A stretch of 64,000 bases of DNA. Origin: Sulfotelmatobacter sp963739125. GTDB lineage: Bacteria > Acidobacteriota > Terriglobia > Terriglobales > Acidobacteriaceae. Below the pieces are notes generated by a model, which was not told where the DNA came from, ran no database searches, and saw only the letters and a program-made list of their open reading frames with translations. The stretch is from contig CAVTZD010000001.1 in the NCBI GenBank assembly GCA_963739125.1, positions 2,914,001 to 2,978,000 on the forward strand, in the 5' to 3' direction. Positions 26,340 to 35,408 of this stretch are shown here, in pieces. Position 1 is the first letter of the stretch, and every line of letters begins with the position of its first letter. The position numbers and the translations under genes are program-made.

Positions 26340-29300
26340 ATGGAATCAATGTTTCAACAACTGGCTGACAAAGATGCACCGAAACAATCGGCGACTAATC
26401 AGCCCAACAATAGTGCTCCTCTTGCGGCGGCTCCTACGGCAACGGCTCCTGCGGCAACGGCTCCTGCGGCACCCTCGAAGGTTGTGTCAGGGGATATGTC
26501 CAGCATGTTCGACCAACTTGCTGCGGCGGACCAGAAGCAGAGCACCCCGAACGGCGGCACCACTGCTCAACAATTCGCGAATGATTCAAATTCGGAAGCT
26601 GCGAAGGAACTTGCACGTAAGCAGGGTGCCGCGAAACACGGCATCCTTGCTCGTGCGTGGGACTGGGTCAACCAGCCCATCTTCGACAATGTTCTTCCTG
26701 AGGGCATTAAGACGAGCGACCTCGTCAAGGCTGCCGCCTTCGAGAAGATGTACGGAGAGGCTTACATCCCCAGCGTCAACGATTTTGACACTAAGGCTGA
26801 AATCCACATGGGCGGGGCCAAGGGTGAGAAGCCGACAGATAGTTCAACCAAAGCTGCAATCAAGACATTCATCGCGGGAGCCGCGAAGGACACGGCTGAC
26901 ATGGCTGCGTCGTTCACCAGTCCATTGTCTCTAGGGACGTTGAGTCTTGGAGAGATTGGGAAGGGTGCGGGAGTAGTACCCAAACTCGCACGAACGGTTG
27001 GCCCACTCGTGGGCACCGCATTCGGACTGCAAGGTCTGTATCACGGGGCACACGGCGGACTTGACATCGTAGAACACGGGGCAACTCCAGAGAACACACA
27101 AGAGATGCTCAGCGGTCTCGGTCAAGCGACCCTTGCAGGACATGGAGGTCTGAACGACGCCGCAAATCGCTTCCACACGCTGGAAGAGAATGTTCGTCCT
27201 GTCGTCAAAACTGTGGCTGGGCAAGAAATCCCAATTCGCCCTGACACGAGAGCGGGACGCTTTGCAGCAAAAGCCGTCAACCCCGAAGTATTGGCAAATG
27301 CGGCTGAGAACACAGCGTCCGCCGTCCAACATGGCGTCGGCGAAGTTGTCAAAGGTGCAACAGGCTCCGATGCTGACACGTCCATCAAGGGCGAGGACCG
27401 CTTCGGACTTCGGAGTCATGCCAACGACCTCATCGAAAGCAAAGCACGTCCTGTCTTCAAGGCCCTCGACGAACTGTCGGACGGAAAATTCTCGGAGGCA
27501 CAGAAGGCGGAGAAGGCGGCACGTCGGGTCGGCGACTTCGACAAACTGAACGACGCCGTCGAAAAACAAGACCAATTGACCGAACAATTCCGCGATGAAC
27601 TCAACCAGCGTGGTCTCGACCCCGATGAGGCATGGGACAACTACCGCAAAGGTATCGCAGTCCAGAAGATTGCCAGCCAATTCGACACTGCAACAGCGGC
27701 GAAGGACTCAGGTCTCGGCTATCAGGTCAAAGGCGACAAACTGGCAAACACGATTGACAGAATCCGCAGAACGGCTCCTGACAAGAATCTGTTCACGAAG
27801 GCAGGGTTCACCGACTCACACGTTGATGCTCTGGCGGAACTTGCCGATACGCTTCGCAACGAACAGAACATTCCGAAGTTCAGCGGGTATCAGCGTTTCG
27901 CAGCACGAGCACTCGCTGGTGCCATCGGTTTGGGTCACGGCGGGATTCTCGGACTCGCAGAGGCTTTGACCGGAGAATCAGCAGCAGAGAATGTCGTCCG
28001 AAGAGGTGTGACCAGTCTCCTCGGCAAAGCGATGATGTCCGAGCCAGCCACACGCGAATTGACCGATGCGATGAAAAGTGGCGACCCCGACAAAGGTGCC
28101 ACCGCAGTCCAGAACATGGCTACGGATGACCCGACGTGGTGGGACGGACTCAAGAACACACTCCAGACCGCTTGGGAAAAGTACAAAGCTAGCAAATTCG
28201 GTAGCGAGACTGGTGCGGTCGGCATGGACATCAACAAGCCCGTAAAGCGGCTTGGTGGTGACGCGGAGAATAATGAACTGGCTCCGACGTTCTTCTCCAA
28301 AGCTGAACAGGTCACAAACCAGAAGGTGAGTACCGGGTCTGGCGATTCAATTCTCGCGGCTCTCCGCAACAACGGAGTCAAAGACAGCGAGATTCAATGG
28401 CTGGGACTGGACGACTATTTGAAGGGCAAGCCGAAGGTGTCGAAAGCCGACCTTCAGCAATACATCAACGAGCACAAGATTGCATTGAATGAAACGAATC
28501 TCGGTGGTGACGATTGGAAAAACGCCAGAGACTTGAACATACAGCGAAACAAAGTCTATGCCGAGAACAATGGGCTGTGGGCTGACCATCTGAGATACGC
28601 AGACGGTTCGACCGACCTGTTCAACGCAATGAAGGAAGGTCGAGACATCGAACCTGTGATTGCGAAGATGCCTGCGGAAGTTCAGGAACCTGCACGCCGA
28701 TTCGTTGAGACCGACCAACAGGTTCGGGACTTGGACAAGCAGATTGCCGACACAGAGAAGAACGTCAAGCCGTCAAAGTATGAGTCGTACACGCTTCCCG
28801 GCGACAAAGATAACTACACCGAAAAACTTCTGACGTTGCCATCTGACAACTCAGCCGTTCGGCAAGCCTACGAGAACGCTGAGAACGAACGAAATACCTA
28901 CATCTCAACCGGGAGCCTTGTTCCCGGCGATGTCGAACTGCGATTCCAAGACGCACAGACAGCGATGCGGAAGGCAGCGAATGCGAATGCCAGCAAAACG
29001 TTTCAGTCGTCACATTTCGACGAGCCGAATGTTCTCGCTCACACTCGGTTTGACGACCGCACATCACTCGATGGCAAGAAGACTCTGTTGCTTGAAGAAC
29101 TCCAGAGTGACTGGCACCAGAAGGGCAAGAAAGAGGGATACCAGAATCCGGCTCCGACAACGCTGCCGGAGGGAATTTTCATCTCCCCCGAAGATGGGAA
29201 GTTTCAAGTCGTCAATCGTGAGGGCAATCCGTTGCTCTCCCGGCTCTTTGGCTCCGAACAGGAAGCAAAGACCGCAGCCTTGACGCATTACGGTCAGGGA

Positions 29301-30077
29301 GCCGGAAACCCCGGCGTACCCGACGCCCCATTCAAGAGTGACTGGCACGAACTCGTATTGAAGCGAATGCTTCGTCACGCTGCCGAGAACGGATACGACC
29401 GACTCGCGTGGACGACGGGCGACCAGCAGGCTGGACGCTATGACTTGTCAAAGCACATCGGTCGGGTCACGTATGACCCCACGGACAATACTCTGCAAGC
29501 ATTTGACCCGAACGGGAAGAATGTTCTGCTTGAGACAGTTGAGCCAACGGCGAGTGACCTGTCCGAATATATCGGCAAAGAACCAGCCCAAAAGCTCATG
29601 GACAAGATTGACGCCTACAAACCTGCTGGCAACGGCGAGGACGAGCCTGACATTCCAGAACTTAAAGGACTCGATTTGAAAATAGGTGGCGATTGGGCGA
29701 AGGCTCTTTACGACCGTGCGATTCCAAACTTCCTCAACAAGTACGGAAAGAAGTGGGGAGCGAAGGTCGGGAGCACTGACGTAGATACGACGCCGTCCGG
29801 GTCACTGCGGTATGAAATCGTTGACCCGAAAGGTGATGTGCAGGATGCCTTCAGAAACAGAGCCGGAGCCGATGAAGCTGCCCAAGGTTACAACGAGGCT
29901 CACCGTGGTCGAGGTAAATGGACTGTTCGGGACAACGGCACGACCGAGAAGGTTCACTCGATTGACATCACCCCTGCGATGAAGAAATCAGTGCTCACCG
30001 AGGGCCAACCGATTGCGGAGAACACGCCGCAACCGATTGACTGGCAATCTGCCGTCCTCAACGGGAGAGCGGCATAG
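26340..30077 (+). CDS. Giant polyvalent-protein-like gene (1245 aa)
   Basis: Starts with two copies of an M-x-S-M-F-x-Q-L-A motif (residues 2–9 and about 53–60) around an Ala/Thr/Pro linker. A helical middle includes a hydrophobic part (GTAFGLQGLYHG, 535–555 GAIGLGHGGILGLAEAL). The C-terminal third carries EELQSDWHQKGKKEGY (about 919–934), SDWHELVLKRMLRHAAENGY (about 999–1018) with AWTTGDQQAGRYDLSK after it, and IDITPAMKKSVL (about 1207). These phrases characterise phage and conjugative-element polyvalent proteins, multi-domain products thought to be delivered with DNA. Exact enzymatic activity is not known to me. Confidence 0.65.
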   Translation: MESMFQQLADKDAPKQSATNQPNNSAPLAAAPTATAPAATAPAAPSKVVSGDMSSMFDQLAAADQKQSTPNGGTTAQQFANDSNSEAAKELARKQGAAKHGILARAWDWVNQPIFDNVLPEGIKTSDLVKAAAFEKMYGEAYIPSVNDFDTKAEIHMGGAKGEKPTDSSTKAAIKTFIAGAAKDTADMAASFTSPLSLGTLSLGEIGKGAGVVPKLARTVGPLVGTAFGLQGLYHGAHGGLDIVEHGATPENTQEMLSGLGQATLAGHGGLNDAANRFHTLEENVRPVVKTVAGQEIPIRPDTRAGRFAAKAVNPEVLANAAENTASAVQHGVGEVVKGATGSDADTSIKGEDRFGLRSHANDLIESKARPVFKALDELSDGKFSEAQKAEKAARRVGDFDKLNDAVEKQDQLTEQFRDELNQRGLDPDEAWDNYRKGIAVQKIASQFDTATAAKDSGLGYQVKGDKLANTIDRIRRTAPDKNLFTKAGFTDSHVDALAELADTLRNEQNIPKFSGYQRFAARALAGAIGLGHGGILGLAEALTGESAAENVVRRGVTSLLGKAMMSEPATRELTDAMKSGDPDKGATAVQNMATDDPTWWDGLKNTLQTAWEKYKASKFGSETGAVGMDINKPVKRLGGDAENNELAPTFFSKAEQVTNQKVSTGSGDSILAALRNNGVKDSEIQWLGLDDYLKGKPKVSKADLQQYINEHKIALNETNLGGDDWKNARDLNIQRNKVYAENNGLWADHLRYADGSTDLFNAMKEGRDIEPVIAKMPAEVQEPARRFVETDQQVRDLDKQIADTEKNVKPSKYESYTLPGDKDNYTEKLLTLPSDNSAVRQAYENAENERNTYISTGSLVPGDVELRFQDAQTAMRKAANANASKTFQSSHFDEPNVLAHTRFDDRTSLDGKKTLLLEELQSDWHQKGKKEGYQNPAPTTLPEGIFISPEDGKFQVVNREGNPLLSRLFGSEQEAKTAALTHYGQGAGNPGVPDAPFKSDWHELVLKRMLRHAAENGYDRLAWTTGDQQAGRYDLSKHIGRVTYDPTDNTLQAFDPNGKNVLLETVEPTASDLSEYIGKEPAQKLMDKIDAYKPAGNGEDEPDIPELKGLDLKIGGDWAKALYDRAIPNFLNKYGKKWGAKVGSTDVDTTPSGSLRYEIVDPKGDVQDAFRNRAGADEAAQGYNEAHRGRGKWTVRDNGTTEKVHSIDITPAMKKSVLTEGQPIAENTPQPIDWQSAVLNGRAA

Positions 30078-30090
30078 CTATGGAGGGATG

Positions 30091-30474
30091 ATGTTCGATG
30101 TCAAACTGCCTTGGAACACCGTTCTGCTCGACCAACTTGACCCGACCGACCCAGAGGACGCGGAAGTCCGGGCAATCATCCTACGGGTCCAACAGAAGGC
30201 GTTACGAAACGCCGAATTTGATGACCGACGAGTCATAGTGCCATCTAAAGATGGGGTTACTGATTCTAAAGAACTTAGCAAATCCGTTACGAAACTCGAA
30301 GTTACACAGAATCAACGAGTTACAGAAACGCCGAAAAGACCCGGTGGACGACGCCGTCAGCATGAAAATGCCGCTGAAAAACAAAAGGCGTATCGAGCAC
30401 GCAAGACCGGAAAAATCCTACACGGAGAGAGGGGGATGGTTGATTTACTTTGTGCGGGCGTACAACAGTCGTGA
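30091..30474 (+). CDS. Hypothetical protein, possibly the N-terminal part of a split GIY-YIG gene
   Basis: 127 residues after GGAGGG. Acidic start (DQLDPTDPEDAEVRAII), then a basic stretch (RPGGRRRQ) and NAAEKQKAYRARKTG, a motif echoed at the C-terminus of the next gene (DQQRAYRERKSA). The frame ends 38 bp after the point where the GIY-YIG domain begins in the +1 frame, beside a run of five G. It may be an independent small gene or the front half of a frameshifted fusion. Confidence 0.5.
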   Translation: MFDVKLPWNTVLLDQLDPTDPEDAEVRAIILRVQQKALRNAEFDDRRVIVPSKDGVTDSKELSKSVTKLEVTQNQRVTETPKRPGGRRRQHENAAEKQKAYRARKTGKILHGERGMVDLLCAGVQQS

Positions 30475-30946
30475 GCCGGAAGGCGGGCCGATAAAAATTG
30501 GTTTCACATCCGACCCGGACTTGCGGTCGAGGATGTGCAACGTTCAAATTGGAAATCCGTATCCTCTCCAAGTTCTCGGAGTAGTGGCGACGGGAACCAA
30601 AGACGATGAGCAACAACTCCACAAGAAATTTGCCCGTCTGAGAATGAGCGGCGAGTGGTTCAAGGGCCATCCTAGCCTACGGGCATTCATCAAGCACCAT
30701 TCTGTCGGATATTTATGGGGCACAACTTCTGACAAGGTGAAAAGTCTGTTTGCACTACCTCGACTACGATGTCGAAGCGTAACGCGAGTGACATCCCCAC
30801 GCTCGATTCCACCAGTTCGACGGTCTGAAGTTCTGTTACGACGCGACGGTCAGCCGGACGGTCGCACCCGACGCCGGAAGTACGCGAGTCGGGCCGACCA
30901 GCAGAGGGCATATCGGGAACGGAAATCCGCTCTTAAATCAGCCTGA
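30362..30946 (+). CDS. GIY-YIG nuclease-like protein (T5orf172/Mug113 type)
   Basis: About 194 residues if the ATG at 30,362 is used; the start is uncertain and a TTG at 30,440 is an alternative. The domain is clear: WLIYFVRAYN, PIKIGFTSDPDLRSRMCNVQ, QQLHKKFARLRMSGEWFKGH, which matches the T5orf172 branch of GIY-YIG proteins common in phages and islands. The C-terminus is basic (RRRKYASRADQQRAYRERK). It overlaps the previous frame by 113 bases, which is unusual and suggests a frameshift. Confidence 0.65.
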   Translation: MKMPLKNKRRIEHARPEKSYTERGGWLIYFVRAYNSREPEGGPIKIGFTSDPDLRSRMCNVQIGNPYPLQVLGVVATGTKDDEQQLHKKFARLRMSGEWFKGHPSLRAFIKHHSVGYLWGTTSDKVKSLFALPRLRCRSVTRVTSPRSIPPVRRSEVLLRRDGQPDGRTRRRKYASRADQQRAYRERKSALKSA

Positions 30947-30980
30947 GTCGGATTCTAGGTCGTAGAAAGGAAGAATTTAG

Positions 30981-31160
30981 TTGTTAGAAAACCAGTATCG
31001 CAGAGCCACGGAACAGTGTGCTCAATGTGGCGTGAAAGATGTTGTTGTCTACTACACCCGTGCCAAGGGTAATCAGTGCGAGAAATGTCTCGTAAAGGAT
31101 GGAGGAGAAGATGAGCAATCAGTTAGCAGTCCCGGCACCCGTTATCGAGCCAAGTGCTGA
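30981..31160 (+). CDS. 59-residue zinc-ribbon protein
   Basis: TTG start 7 bases after AAGGAAG. The protein has C-A-Q-C and C-E-K-C pairs separated by about 17 residues, a classic four-cysteine zinc ribbon. It overlaps the next gene by 50 bases in another frame. The motif is strong evidence that this short frame is coding. Probably DNA- or RNA-binding. Confidence 0.55.
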   Translation: MLENQYRRATEQCAQCGVKDVVVYYTRAKGNQCEKCLVKDGGEDEQSVSSPGTRYRAKC

Positions 31161-31365
31161 AGAAAAATCTGCTGTCGCGTTGATGGCACAAATCAGCACG
31201 GACGGAGTAGAGGCACGAGCCGCACGGTTGAAAGCCGATTCGATGTTGTCAACACTGACGACCGAGCCGACCGAAGTCCCTGAGTTTGTCACAAGGAAAG
31301 TTCAGGCCGATATTTCCAGCATTCAAGCAAAAATCGACCTTCTGCGGAAGACGGAGACGGCTTAG
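31111..31365 (+). CDS. Small helical hypothetical protein
   Basis: 84 residues; ATG preceded by GGAGGAGAAG. Helical throughout, with a C-terminal coiled-coil segment (KVQADISSIQAKIDLLRKTE). Lies inside the rightward operon between the zinc-ribbon gene and a larger coiled-coil gene. Function unknown. Confidence 0.55.
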   Translation: MSNQLAVPAPVIEPSAEEKSAVALMAQISTDGVEARAARLKADSMLSTLTTEPTEVPEFVTRKVQADISSIQAKIDLLRKTETA

Positions 31366-31373
31366 GAGGAAAG

Positions 31374-32297
31374 ATGGAACAGGTACAAGACGAATCGAAA
31401 ACATCAGAGAGGAAGACCCGCGTCCGCCCTCGCTCTGCGAAGACACAGCTTCAACAGGCTCTTGACCACGCGACAAAGCCGGGACTCTCAATCTCGGAGA
31501 TGAAACTCATATCACAACGCATTGAGGCACTCGGTCGCATGGTGGAACGCGAAGGTGACGCTGAACTCAAGGCTCTGGCCGCTGAGACTCTGGCTCTGAA
31601 GGCCCAGCATCAGGCGGACACAGTCGAGATTGCGACGCTGACGCAACGAGTCGCAGAACTCGAAGCGAAGGCCGACGAAGTCAAGACAGTGACCGTGACC
31701 ACTCCCGACCCAGATGCCGCTGCTGTCCGCGAACAGAACGCAGCGTTGACAGGTTTGCTCAAGCACATCGCCAACCAGTACGACAGTGACGACGCACGGA
31801 GCAGAGCCGCGATTCGCGTCATCACGTCGTGTCCGCCCGCAGTCTCTAGAATCTTCTGTCCACTTGTCGGCGTCGATTTCACGTCCTACGTCCAGATGCT
31901 TCAGACCTACCGGACTGACGCGGAGTTGCAGAATGTCATCGACAAGGCGAAGTATGACGGCCCAGCAGTCATCTTCGCTCGTGCCGCTATCGCTGTGCGT
32001 GACGACGAAACTGCGAAGCGGATGATTACCACACGAGACCAATCTGCGGGCATGAGTGCGGAACAGAAACTCCGTGCGGCGAGAGAACTGGTCAACCCCG
32101 GACGAGCATTACGGGTTGTTCCGGCACCTATCCAGACAGCAGAAGAAAATATGAGAAGCCAGCCGCGAGAGGTTATCGGGTCACCTGACGCGATTCCCTA
32201 TCGTGAACGCATCACGCCCGTCCCCGTCAACACGCTGGACGCACTCTCACGGCGTGAGATTTCGGGCGGCGGCGACTTCAGCCCGTGGGTCAGATGA
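31374..32297 (+). CDS. Coiled-coil hypothetical protein
   Basis: 307 residues. A basic N-terminus (ERKTRVRPRSAKTQ) is followed by a coiled coil (about 45–105), a compact helical domain (ITSCPPAVSRIFCPLVGVDF) and a flexible C-terminus. No family recognised. The next gene follows by 13 bp. Confidence 0.55.
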   Translation: MEQVQDESKTSERKTRVRPRSAKTQLQQALDHATKPGLSISEMKLISQRIEALGRMVEREGDAELKALAAETLALKAQHQADTVEIATLTQRVAELEAKADEVKTVTVTTPDPDAAAVREQNAALTGLLKHIANQYDSDDARSRAAIRVITSCPPAVSRIFCPLVGVDFTSYVQMLQTYRTDAELQNVIDKAKYDGPAVIFARAAIAVRDDETAKRMITTRDQSAGMSAEQKLRAARELVNPGRALRVVPAPIQTAEENMRSQPREVIGSPDAIPYRERITPVPVNTLDALSRREISGGGDFSPWVR

Positions 32298-32310
32298 GGA
32301 GCCATTAAAA

Positions 32311-32481
32311 ATGCAGACGGAAACAAATCCCAATGCTCGTTGTGAGGCGGTCTATCGTTTCGACCATTGCGAGGTCACAGTGTGGAAAGATGACACTGTG
32401 ACAATCGCTGACCCCACCAATCCGAAGTCGCCCGTTCTTACGTTCAGGCGTGTTCCCAATCCTTTTTGTGGTAGAGACTGA
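32311..32481 (+). CDS. Short hypothetical protein at end of rightward operon
   Basis: 56 residues; start follows GAGGAG. Beta-rich (AVYRFDHCEVTVWKDDTVTI), ending PNPFCGRD. It is the last rightward gene before a block of leftward genes. Function unknown. Confidence 0.5.
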   Translation: MQTETNPNARCEAVYRFDHCEVTVWKDDTVTIADPTNPKSPVLTFRRVPNPFCGRD

Positions 32482-32482
32482 G

Positions 32483-32932
32483 TCAGTCATCCAAGCCGGG
32501 AATTTCGCAAGGCATACACTTGCCGACAATCGGCTCCCAACTGACTCGTTGCAAAGCCCGCAGCAGTTGTTTCACGAATACGGCATCGTGGTTTGGTGCC
32601 GCGAAGTGACACATTTCGTGCAGTAGCACCAACTCTGCAAACAGAACCATGTTCCAGTTGCGAAGCCGTTCGTCAATGAAAATGTGCGGCCCTTTCAGAG
32701 CATCATGCTTCTCGACCAAACATCCGTGCAAGCAGGCAAAACCTTGCGGATTGTGTAGCCTTCCCCAACGAACCTCGGATGCTGGAACCGAGTGGTCGAA
32801 CACGTGGGTGTTGAAACGTTGGAATGTGGCAGTTAGCCGCAAATCTTCTACGTCGTCAAAAACAATCTTGGACGCTCCGTCCGAGAGCCTGATTTCCATC
32901 CTCGCAAGATAGCAGAGGGGGAGCTCCGTCAT
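32483..32932 (-). CDS. SprT-like zinc metallopeptidase
   Basis: 149 residues with HEMCH (105–109) and a further His in NHDAVF (H115), the zinc site expected for SprT/Spartan-type proteases. HIFIDERLRN just upstream matches the conserved strand before the catalytic helix. The C-terminus has C-x2-C (KCMPCEI), a remnant of the SprT zinc ribbon. Such proteins may cleave DNA–protein crosslinks. The N-terminus is uncertain; an ATG 33 bases downstream is possible. Confidence 0.7.
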   Translation of the reverse strand: MTELPLCYLARMEIRLSDGASKIVFDDVEDLRLTATFQRFNTHVFDHSVPASEVRWGRLHNPQGFACLHGCLVEKHDALKGPHIFIDERLRNWNMVLFAELVLLHEMCHFAAPNHDAVFVKQLLRALQRVSWEPIVGKCMPCEIPGLDD

Positions 32933-33016
32933 CAGTGGCGGGAGCGATTCGTTCCCGTTCCGTCCAGCAGGTGAACTGCAAACAGTTGGGCGACCTCTGC
33001 GAACATTACTCGGACA

Positions 33017-33838
33017 TCACCACTGTTTACGGGTCGTTGTCATACGTCCGATGTAGTTCACATTGTTGTTTCGATTCACTTGCACGGTTCCCTTTGCAAC
33101 ATACTTCGTTCCGTTTTCCCTCTTGACGTACAACTCAAAGGGAATTGTCGCTTCTGTCGCAGTTCCCATCGCCTTGATAGTCTTTGCAATTAGGTCAGAG
33201 ATGTCGAAAGGTACGGAACTTCCGGGAGTCAACATCGCTGGTCGTTGTCGCATCGCCGTCGGCTCGGTTCCGAACTTACTTCCACAAAGCCAGAGAACAG
33301 TTCTCGAACTATTTGCAAAATCGACGCGTTCGTGACCAGCGCCAGTCGTGCCTCCGCGGTACTGCATCGCCTCTGTCAGATTCAGGTCCATTTCGTCTTG
33401 CAGAGCGTCGTTCATCGCCGTGATATTTTCGAGCGTGTGCTTCTGTGTATCGAGAGAAGCCTCTTGTGCCTGTCGCACGGCGGTCAAAGTCGCGGCAGTC
33501 TCCGCACTGCTCTTGTTGAGTTGGTCGAGAACTTTCGTTTGCTGATGTCCCTCAATCCAGCCAAAGACAATTCCAACGACCGCAAGCACCAACTCCGCTC
33601 CAATCAGCCCGATGACCCACAGTTCCAACTTGTAATCTCGCTGTGCAATTTTCTCGCTCTCAAGACGCTCCCGTGCTTGTTTTCGCCGTTCAATCTCGGC
33701 TAGGTACAACTGGGCTTGCGAGATATTGCGTGCCTTCTCGATATCGTCCCCGGTCTCGCTATCAAGATTTGCGAAATGGACGTTTGCCGACGCATGTAGT
33801 TCGGCCTCAGTCATCGTAGACAGTTGCTCTATGTTCAT
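33017..33838 (-). CDS. Membrane-anchored coiled-coil protein
   Basis: 273 residues. N-terminal helical part (AQLYLAEIERRKQARERLES), one transmembrane segment (VIGLIGAELVLAVVGIVFGW, about 76–95), a coiled coil (about 100–150) and a C-terminal beta domain (FELYVKRENGTKYVAKGTVQ). Topology suggests a single-pass protein with an outer domain. Function unknown; a sensor or exclusion role is speculation. Confidence 0.6.
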   Translation of the reverse strand: MNIEQLSTMTEAELHASANVHFANLDSETGDDIEKARNISQAQLYLAEIERRKQARERLESEKIAQRDYKLELWVIGLIGAELVLAVVGIVFGWIEGHQQTKVLDQLNKSSAETAATLTAVRQAQEASLDTQKHTLENITAMNDALQDEMDLNLTEAMQYRGGTTGAGHERVDFANSSRTVLWLCGSKFGTEPTAMRQRPAMLTPGSSVPFDISDLIAKTIKAMGTATEATIPFELYVKRENGTKYVAKGTVQVNRNNNVNYIGRMTTTRKQW

Positions 33839-33861
33839 GCTTGCCCCTCACCCTCACCACA

Positions 33862-34149
33862 TCACGATAGACTCTGTAGCAAATCCACAGCCAGTGACGG
33901 AACAAAAGCAGGAATTTGCTCAAACCTAACCTTTCCGGCGGAATCTTCTATCCTCAAGCCCATACCGCTTGAGTACGTCAACAGCAACCGCTTGAACGTT
34001 TTCTTGTGGACAAGGGTTATTTCGGAGTCAGACGGGGTCTTGATTTCCACAATTTTCTCTCCCGCTTCATGCTCCATGTTTCCCGTTTCTGTTTTGAGGG
34101 TCTCTTTCAGCTTCTCCCAATTCGTCGCAGCATCAGTTTTAGTAATCAT
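33862..34149 (-). CDS. Small hypothetical protein
   Basis: 95 residues; the ATG follows GAGGAGG. Contains ATNWEKLKETLKTETG then a basic beta segment (TLVHKKTFKRLLLTYSSG). 23 bp upstream of the membrane-anchored coiled-coil gene and probably co-transcribed. No family recognised. Confidence 0.5.
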   Translation of the reverse strand: MITKTDAATNWEKLKETLKTETGNMEHEAGEKIVEIKTPSDSEITLVHKKTFKRLLLTYSSGMGLRIEDSAGKVRFEQIPAFVPSLAVDLLQSLS

Positions 34150-34292
34150 CGCTCGCCTCCTCGCAGTATCGTACACTCTTTCGCCTTTGATTCGCCACGG
34201 AATTATGTTACGCTTTCCACTGTTGACGAGTGCAGATGGCTGATTCCCGCGACTACAATGTTGTGACATGAATTCCACTCGGAGGTAGGGCT

Positions 34293-34523
34293 ATGACCGA
34301 AGTTACAGCATTAGGGTTTGAATACGCAGAACGGACGGGCAACACACTCGATAACCTGACAGCGACCAGAGAGAAATTGGCGACGGCGCTATCGCAGAAG
34401 AATGAACTTGAGACCATGTTGAACAATGTCATCTGGGCTTCTGGGTCTGTTGTCGTCATCCTGCTAGTGGTCATCGTCATTCTCGCGGCGACGAGGAACG
34501 TCACGCTCGTTGCAAGTGCGTGA
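34293..34523 (+). CDS. Small coiled-coil protein with C-terminal membrane anchor
   Basis: 76 residues; CGGAGG precedes the ATG. An N-terminal amphipathic helix (NLTATREKLATALSQKNELE) leads to a transmembrane segment (ASGSVVVILLVVIVILAATR). The same plan as the 108-residue protein at 10,830–11,156. Starts a rightward pair with the nuclease-like gene that follows. Confidence 0.55.
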   Translation: MTEVTALGFEYAERTGNTLDNLTATREKLATALSQKNELETMLNNVIWASGSVVVILLVVIVILAATRNVTLVASA

Positions 34524-34550
34524 GAATTTTGAGAGGTCTAGCATCCGCAC

Positions 34551-35399
34551 ATGGACATTGAAGTTACTCATCGCAGACGGCGGCCTTTGTCCGGCGTTGA
34601 ACTTCTCGGCCCTGCGGCTCGGAGATTGATTTCTCCTGACCGCTGGACAGACGCCTACCCCGCAACGCCCGAACATGCGAAAGAACTCGATATGTTGTTG
34701 ATGTTCGCCGACACACAGGGTTGTCTTCCCATCTTTGTGCCCAAGTTGGAATCGAGGAATGCCCAGCGTGACGAAGCTCTGGAAGAACTCCGCGTCGCCT
34801 ACTGGTTGCATCACAGCGGATTTCCCGTCGTGGAATGGGAACCGCCCGGACTCAACGGCAAAGTAGGAGAATATCTCATCGGTTCGCCGGACAACGCCAA
34901 CATCTTTGTCGAAGTGAAAAGTCCCGGTTGGGAAGGCGACCTCCCTGTGACACAGCTTCAAGCCGGGCGAGCGAAGCAACCGAAATTCATTCACGCCGAA
35001 GGACGGGCTTTCGGCAACTGGCAGCCAGTGCAGAAGTGCATTGCATCGGAGAACACGTATCCGAAGTTTGCTCCAACACAGCCTAACCTGTTGGTCATTG
35101 CCGACGATTTACACGTCAATCTGCACGACTCCCTCGACCATGTTGAGATTGCTTTGTATGCGGACCACACAGGCTACGGTGAAATGGGGTACTTCACTTC
35201 AACGCGGTTCGAGAACATCGGCGGGCTTGCGGTGTTCAGGGGCGCATCCTTCTTCGGCAATCCGGGCATCGAGTACGAGTTCACGTTGTTTGAAAATCCG
35301 TTCGCGTTGCCCGCGACGAAACTGCCTGACTCGCTTCTCAGATTTAAGACCACTGCACGCGGCATGGTTCGCGGAACTGCTACGTCAAGGGTCTGTTAG
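34551..35399 (+). CDS. PD-(D/E)XK nuclease-like protein
   Basis: 282 residues. A helical segment with LEELRVAYWLHHSG (77–90), Asp114 and then FVEVKSPGW (E121, K123) gives the restriction-fold pattern. The C-terminal half is mixed and may be a recognition part. No clear ribosome-binding site at usual distance: the leader TCTAGCATCCGCAC precedes the ATG. The next gene (a metalloprotease-like gene) follows by 9 bp and shares this leader sequence. Confidence 0.55.
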   Translation: MDIEVTHRRRRPLSGVELLGPAARRLISPDRWTDAYPATPEHAKELDMLLMFADTQGCLPIFVPKLESRNAQRDEALEELRVAYWLHHSGFPVVEWEPPGLNGKVGEYLIGSPDNANIFVEVKSPGWEGDLPVTQLQAGRAKQPKFIHAEGRAFGNWQPVQKCIASENTYPKFAPTQPNLLVIADDLHVNLHDSLDHVEIALYADHTGYGEMGYFTSTRFENIGGLAVFRGASFFGNPGIEYEFTLFENPFALPATKLPDSLLRFKTTARGMVRGTATSRVC

Positions 35400-35408
35400 C
35401 ATCTGCAC

